From Bacteroidales bacterium (GTDB lineage Bacteria > Bacteroidota > Bacteroidia > Bacteroidales > UBA7960): 19,404 bases of DNA. Positions within the stretch are counted from its first letter, which is position 1. Each line of letters starts with the position of its first letter. The position numbers and the translations under genes were made by a program. The notes below the pieces were generated by a model. The model did not search any database. It was not told where the DNA came from and saw only the letters and a list, made by a program, of their open reading frames with translations. The stretch covers positions 1 to 19,404 of the forward strand of contig SLEW01000270.1 in assembly GCA_007124575.1 (NCBI GenBank), in the 5' to 3' direction. This document shows, piece after piece, positions 15,970 through 19,404 of this stretch.

Positions 15970-16620
15970 ATGGATTTTTTACCTGAAGAGCTATCGGCTT
16001 ATGCCAATGAGTACACTACGCCAGAGGATGTTGTATTGCAACAATTAAACCGCGACACACACACAAAGGTACTTCGACCGCGGATGCTTTCGGGACACCT
16101 TCAGGGCCGCTTATTATCGTTCATAAGCCGCATGATAAATCCCGATCGCATTCTTGAAGTGGGAACTTACACGGGTTATTCAGCAATATGCCTGGCAGAA
16201 GGACTCGCAAAAGGCGGAAGGCTGCATACCATCGACCACAACCCTGAACTGGAGGACTTCGCTTTAAGCTATTTTAAAAGGGCAGGCTATGAGGATAGGA
16301 TTGTTCAGCATACCGGTGAAGCACTGGATGTTATTCCGGCCCTGGAAGGTCCTTTTGACCTTATTTTTCTTGATGCTGACAAAACCAACTATGTCAGGTA
16401 TTTTGACATGATATTTCCCAAAATGCGCGAGGGTGCCGTACTTCTGGCAGATAATGTTTTGTGGAGTGGTAAGGTGCTGGATGCTTATGATGATGTGGAT
16501 GAAGAAACACAAGGGATCATGCGTTTTAACAAGCACATGAAGGATCATCCCGGCATCAGGCATTTGTTGTTGCCCGTGCGCGACGGGATGATGGTTGTGG
16601 AAAAAACAGCAGACCTTTAA
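15970..16620 (+). CDS. SAM-dependent O-methyltransferase (COMT-like, methyltransferase family 3)
   Basis: A 216-residue class I methyltransferase. SAM motif I is ILEVGTYTGYSAICLAEGL (61-79), the acidic residue that binds the ribose is in LHTIDHNPE (85-93), and the divalent-metal residues are D136 in FDLIFLDADK and D162-N163 in LLADNVLWSG. Together these match the catechol or caffeoyl-CoA O-methyltransferase-like family, whose bacterial substrates are mostly unknown. The open frame extends back to 15658, but that part overlaps the SRP RNA on the other strand, and family homology begins at the ATG at 15970 (MDFLPEELSAYANEYT). I therefore start here. The gene stands alone on this strand, and its stop codon overlaps that of the convergent porQ gene by 4 bp. 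Confidence 0.9.
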   Translation: MDFLPEELSAYANEYTTPEDVVLQQLNRDTHTKVLRPRMLSGHLQGRLLSFISRMINPDRILEVGTYTGYSAICLAEGLAKGGRLHTIDHNPELEDFALSYFKRAGYEDRIVQHTGEALDVIPALEGPFDLIFLDADKTNYVRYFDMIFPKMREGAVLLADNVLWSGKVLDAYDDVDEETQGIMRFNKHMKDHPGIRHLLLPVRDGMMVVEKTADL

Positions 16621-17702
16621 AAGTTATTGTTGTCTTCAGGGCGTTGGAATAGTTCCTGGATACTGGTATTGATAGATATGTGATTGGGGGCGCCGGCCAG
16701 GTGATGGTTCGATCGGCCGTAGTTTAGCTGGAAGCGGGATATACGCAACCCAAACCCCCATGAAAAACCTACGGTGGAGAGCCGGCTTTCCACTTTCATT
16801 TCCTGTCTTCTTCGATAATTGTACCCGGCCCTGAAACTAAAACTTTCAAGGGGAGTAAACTCTACACCAACCACCACGTGGCGCATGAGATTATCTGCCA
16901 GGTCGCCCATTCTTTCCTGAAAGTCATCAGAACCATTGCCGTCAGGGTCTGTAAAATGGTCAGGGATCAGCGAGGGGCTCTCATAGGTGAGATCGTAGTT
17001 ATGCAGGTTGTTTGCTACGACCGAAAACTGAAAGGGTGCATTCTCCAACTTTTTGGTAACGCCCAGCACGATGTCAAGCGGCAGTGGCTCGCGGTTACCA
17101 TCATGATACTGTGTGATTTGCGTGCCCATGTTCCGGGCCACCAATGATACGGCAAGCAGCCGTTCCTGGTTATGATACGAAAAAGCCACATCTGTTGCCA
17201 GTCCGAATGAGCTGTGATCATGAAAAGAGGAATAAATAAGTTTCAGGTTGCTGCCGATGGCAAATTGTTCGTTTAATGCCCTGCCCCATCCTACCTGAAA
17301 ACTGTATTCGCCTGCTGTAAACTGGCCGGTGATTTGGCCCAGCTCATTGGCCTCTACAAAGCTGCCATAATCAATATATTGTACGGCGCCGCTGAAATGG
17401 CCCAGTCGCTCGAAATAATGTGTGAACGCTACGGTTCCGTAGTTAATGTCATCAAAATAGTCAACAATGTTAAGTGAAAGGTGGTTGTTATGATCCTGGC
17501 TTAACATGGAGGGTATCATCAGCGACATGCCAAGATCCGGGTCGAACACGGGGAATCCGTATCCTCCAAGGGCAGTAATGCGGGCTGTTTGAGACAGATT
17601 CAGGAATTCATATACACGGCCACTTTGTCTTTGCGCGTAACTATTCTGGGCATATAACAGGAGCAGAAACAGGATTACGAAGGTATTCTTTTTCAACAAC
17701 AC
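16617..17702 (-). CDS. porQ: Type IX secretion system protein PorQ
   Basis: A 361-residue outer-membrane protein. Residues 1-23 are a signal peptide (VILFLLLLYAQNSYA). The N-terminal signature VYEFLNLSQTARITALGGYG (30-49) is the PorQ hallmark, and the rest alternates short amphipathic strands typical of a PorV/PorQ-like beta barrel, ending with an aromatic-rich strand region (FSWGFGLRISRFQLNYGRS). In Porphyromonas, PorQ is part of the PorU-PorV-PorQ-PorZ attachment complex that processes T9SS cargo at the cell surface; the secreted protein at the left end of this window would be such cargo. No in-frame ATG precedes a stop upstream, so translation starts at GTG 17702 or one of the two TTG codons after it. 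It follows coaE on the same strand after 86 bp. Confidence 0.93.
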   Translation of the reverse strand: MLLKKNTFVILFLLLLYAQNSYAQRQSGRVYEFLNLSQTARITALGGYGFPVFDPDLGMSLMIPSMLSQDHNNHLSLNIVDYFDDINYGTVAFTHYFERLGHFSGAVQYIDYGSFVEANELGQITGQFTAGEYSFQVGWGRALNEQFAIGSNLKLIYSSFHDHSSFGLATDVAFSYHNQERLLAVSLVARNMGTQITQYHDGNREPLPLDIVLGVTKKLENAPFQFSVVANNLHNYDLTYESPSLIPDHFTDPDGNGSDDFQERMGDLADNLMRHVVVGVEFTPLESFSFRAGYNYRRRQEMKVESRLSTVGFSWGFGLRISRFQLNYGRSNHHLAGAPNHISINTSIQELFQRPEDNNNF

Positions 17703-17753
17703 AAACGGGTATATTAGGGTTACTTCTTATCAGAAACGGCCAAAGGCCTGATA

Positions 17754-17777
17754 ATATTTTATTTTATTATAAAATAT
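17754..17777. repeat. AT-only inverted repeat in the coaE-porQ gap
   Basis: ATATTTTAT (17754-17762) and ATAAAATAT (17769-17777) form a perfect 9-bp stem with a 6-base loop, 11 bp after the coaE stop. A second, GC-richer inverted repeat (GGCC-AAA-GGCC at 17738-17748, flanked by ATCA and TGAT) is adjacent at 17729-17752. Neither has a proper U tract in the minus direction, so they may be weak attenuators or mRNA-processing sites rather than terminators. Confidence 0.5.
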
Positions 17778-17788
17778 GCAAAATCCCG

Positions 17789-18373
17789 TCAGCAGGATCG
17801 TACCAGCTTCTGATGTATGTCATTCACCTGCGGGACCAACGCTTTTCTGCTATCATTGGTGATGATGAAGTCAGCAAATTTGACTTTCTCCTTTTCAGGC
17901 ATCTGATGTTTTGCCCGTTGTCTGACATCATGATCATCCACGTGATCGCGTTCAGAAACTCTCCGGATTCTGACATGCTCAGGTGCACGGACCAGAATGA
18001 TCTTGTCCATATTTTGATAATGACCGCTTTCAATTAAGATGGCAGCCTCCTGGATAACATAAGGGGCATGTGTTTGTTCAGTTGCCCAACGTTGAAAATC
18101 GTCTTTCACCCTGGGGTGAATAATGGCATTTAGCTGGCCTAGCTTTACCTCATCATGAAAGACTTTTCCTGCGAGCCTTTGACGATCTATCTGTTTTTCT
18201 TTCGTCAGGATGTCATGGCCAAAAATGCTTACCAGTTCATCTATGACCTCAGGAGTATTCAAAAAAAGTTTTGCCCTGTCATCGGCATAATAAACAGGGA
18301 TCCCCAGTTTGCTGAAGAGCTCACAAACTGTTGTTTTTCCGCTGCCTATATTTCCCGTGACACCAACTAGCAT
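17789..18373 (-). CDS. coaE: Dephospho-CoA kinase
   Basis: A 194-residue P-loop kinase that phosphorylates the 3'-hydroxyl of dephospho-CoA, the last step of coenzyme A synthesis. Walker A is GNIGSGKT (7-14). The acidic YYADDRAK (28-35) is where the family has its conserved Asp motif, LNAIIHPRV (81-89) is a family hallmark, and the lid region has arginines at RIRRVSERD (135-143). Length is normal. It starts 15 bp after the YbbR-domain gene, an order seen across Bacteroidota where the upstream neighbour is often yajC; that position would lie beyond the right edge here. Confidence 0.94.
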   Translation of the reverse strand: MLVGVTGNIGSGKTTVCELFSKLGIPVYYADDRAKLFLNTPEVIDELVSIFGHDILTKEKQIDRQRLAGKVFHDEVKLGQLNAIIHPRVKDDFQRWATEQTHAPYVIQEAAILIESGHYQNMDKIILVRAPEHVRIRRVSERDHVDDHDVRQRAKHQMPEKEKVKFADFIITNDSRKALVPQVNDIHQKLVRSC

Positions 18374-18388
18374 ATTGCTTATTCCCTT

Positions 18389-19390
18389 TTATTCAAGTAT
18401 AACATAATCGACGCTGGATGGTCTGATATTGAGCACTTCGACAAAGGCCGGATATTTATCCAGGCGCACGTACAATCTTTCTGAAGCTTCCACATCTGCC
18501 TGCGGGCAGGTTATGCTTACTTCAAACATGTTTTCATTTACCACGCGGTAGTCTCTTAATGCCACCAGGTAAGTAAGTTCAACTTTTGACGGAAATAGCC
18601 TTAATTGCCCTTCTTCTAATGGCACCGGGCAGTCAATAGCGATGGGAAGTGTAATGGAAGCCTCTGTATACTCTTCCACAGGCAGATGCAGTCTTACCTT
18701 TGACTCTTCTGCTAGCAAAAGCACTGATGGCAGATCCAGATCCAGCGTTTTTCGTACGGTTGATCTGATATTCTCCTGGTGCCAATGGACTGTGCGGACT
18801 ACTTCCATTGTGTCGAGTATGGTTTTGGGACCTGTAACAGCAATGCTATCAGGCTCTATGGTTATTTCTCCATACAGGCCAAATCGTTTTTGGTAGGATA
18901 TGTCTTTATGAATTTCCACGGGCAGTGTTTTAGTTACTGCCGGAACCACCTCTATAAAGATGCTGTCTGTTTCTATCTGCGCTAACTGAGCCCAGTCGCC
19001 ATATTTTTCCCGTAAAGCGTTGCTGAGGTCTTCGACGGTAATGTAATGGGCGAGTTGCTCTTCCCGTTGAACTGCGGGGAGGTCTTTAGCTTTAAAAAAG
19101 AGGGTATCCTTATATGCGAAATAGCGCTCTGTGATGAGCCTTAGCCCCGTGGTTTCCAGTGTATAGGATACAAGGCTGTCGCTTTGGTTCACGCCGGTCT
19201 TGCCTTCAGGAAAATCTTGTACTATAACATATTGTTGGAAGTCAGATTGATTTTCCTGTGAGAGTTTGGTGAATAGCCAAAATAAGGCGCTGCATATCAG
19301 ACACAGCACAAATATGTGTAATCTGCGTTTGCTTGCCGCCTCACGGGGTGTTAGTGTCTTTTTCTTTCGCAATAAAAAGTTCCAGTTCAT
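18389..19390 (-). CDS. YbbR-like domain protein (CdaR-related), membrane anchored
   Basis: A 333-residue protein with a short basic cytoplasmic N-terminus, one membrane helix at about 24-42 (LHIFVLCLICSALFWLFTKL), and an extracytoplasmic beta-rich remainder. Residues 150-240 carry the YbbR-type pattern (VTKTLPVEI, PDSIAVTGPKTILD, then LDLDLPSVL). A second, weaker repeat may occupy 240-330. In Firmicutes the related CdaR regulates the diadenylate cyclase CdaA; whether this one does is unknown and no cyclase gene is visible here. The gene is complete at the right edge, with the ATG 14 bases from the window end, and is followed after 15 bp by coaE. Confidence 0.85.
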   Translation of the reverse strand: MNWNFLLRKKKTLTPREAASKRRLHIFVLCLICSALFWLFTKLSQENQSDFQQYVIVQDFPEGKTGVNQSDSLVSYTLETTGLRLITERYFAYKDTLFFKAKDLPAVQREEQLAHYITVEDLSNALREKYGDWAQLAQIETDSIFIEVVPAVTKTLPVEIHKDISYQKRFGLYGEITIEPDSIAVTGPKTILDTMEVVRTVHWHQENIRSTVRKTLDLDLPSVLLLAEESKVRLHLPVEEYTEASITLPIAIDCPVPLEEGQLRLFPSKVELTYLVALRDYRVVNENMFEVSITCPQADVEASERLYVRLDKYPAFVEVLNIRPSSVDYVILE

Positions 19391-19404
19391 CAGCGTTTGT
19401 CACC

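Noticed and set aside
1..19404. Search for tRNA genes, CRISPR repeats, insertion sequences and toxin-antitoxin or defence genes
   Set aside because: No cloverleaf, direct-repeat array, transposase motif or defence-type domain was seen by eye. A covariance-model scan would be needed to exclude weak RNA elements.

Overview
The window looks like a chromosomal stretch from a Bacteroidota bacterium, probably a marine or saline member of the Bacteroidales/Marinilabiliales type; the rank below phylum is a guess. The phylum call rests on four things: a secreted protein ending in a type IX secretion (T9SS) sorting domain, the T9SS component PorQ, a ybbR-coaE gene pair typical of the phylum, and promoter elements of the TTTG-N20-TAnnTTTG type. 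Start codons generally lack strong Shine-Dalgarno sequences. I see no mobile element, CRISPR array, tRNA or rRNA. Apart from a few genes, this is a housekeeping region.

Left block, + strand (54-10360). A large, very acidic, multidomain T9SS-exported protein is followed by a clear intrinsic terminator. Next comes a 1433-residue fusion of glycogen synthase (GT3) to an alpha-glucan phosphorylase (GT35-like), so one polypeptide carries both the building and the breaking enzyme of glycogen. It is followed by fabG (fatty acid synthesis), recF (recombinational repair) and a DUF721/DciA-like gene. The last three are closely spaced (27 and 10 bp gaps).

Middle block, - strand (15802 down to 10353). 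A signal recognition particle RNA gene with its own textbook promoter and a U7 terminator is followed by a TalC-type transaldolase. Then comes a cluster of a membrane NfeD-family serine protease, nicotinate phosphoribosyltransferase, nicotinamidase, and an unrecognised 314-residue protein made of two tandem copies of a ~154-residue unit. The two NAD-salvage enzymes catalyse consecutive steps: nicotinamide to nicotinate to nicotinate mononucleotide.

Right block. An O-methyltransferase gene (+) converges on porQ (-), which lies downstream of coaE and a YbbR-domain protein. Both convergent gene pairs in the window overlap at their stop codons.

Most worth a second look: the synthase-phosphorylase fusion, the duplicated unknown protein beside the NAD-salvage genes, and the SRP RNA gene, which lies antisense inside a spurious N-terminal extension of the O-methyltransferase ORF. 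I did not find evidence for a wholly new multi-gene system.
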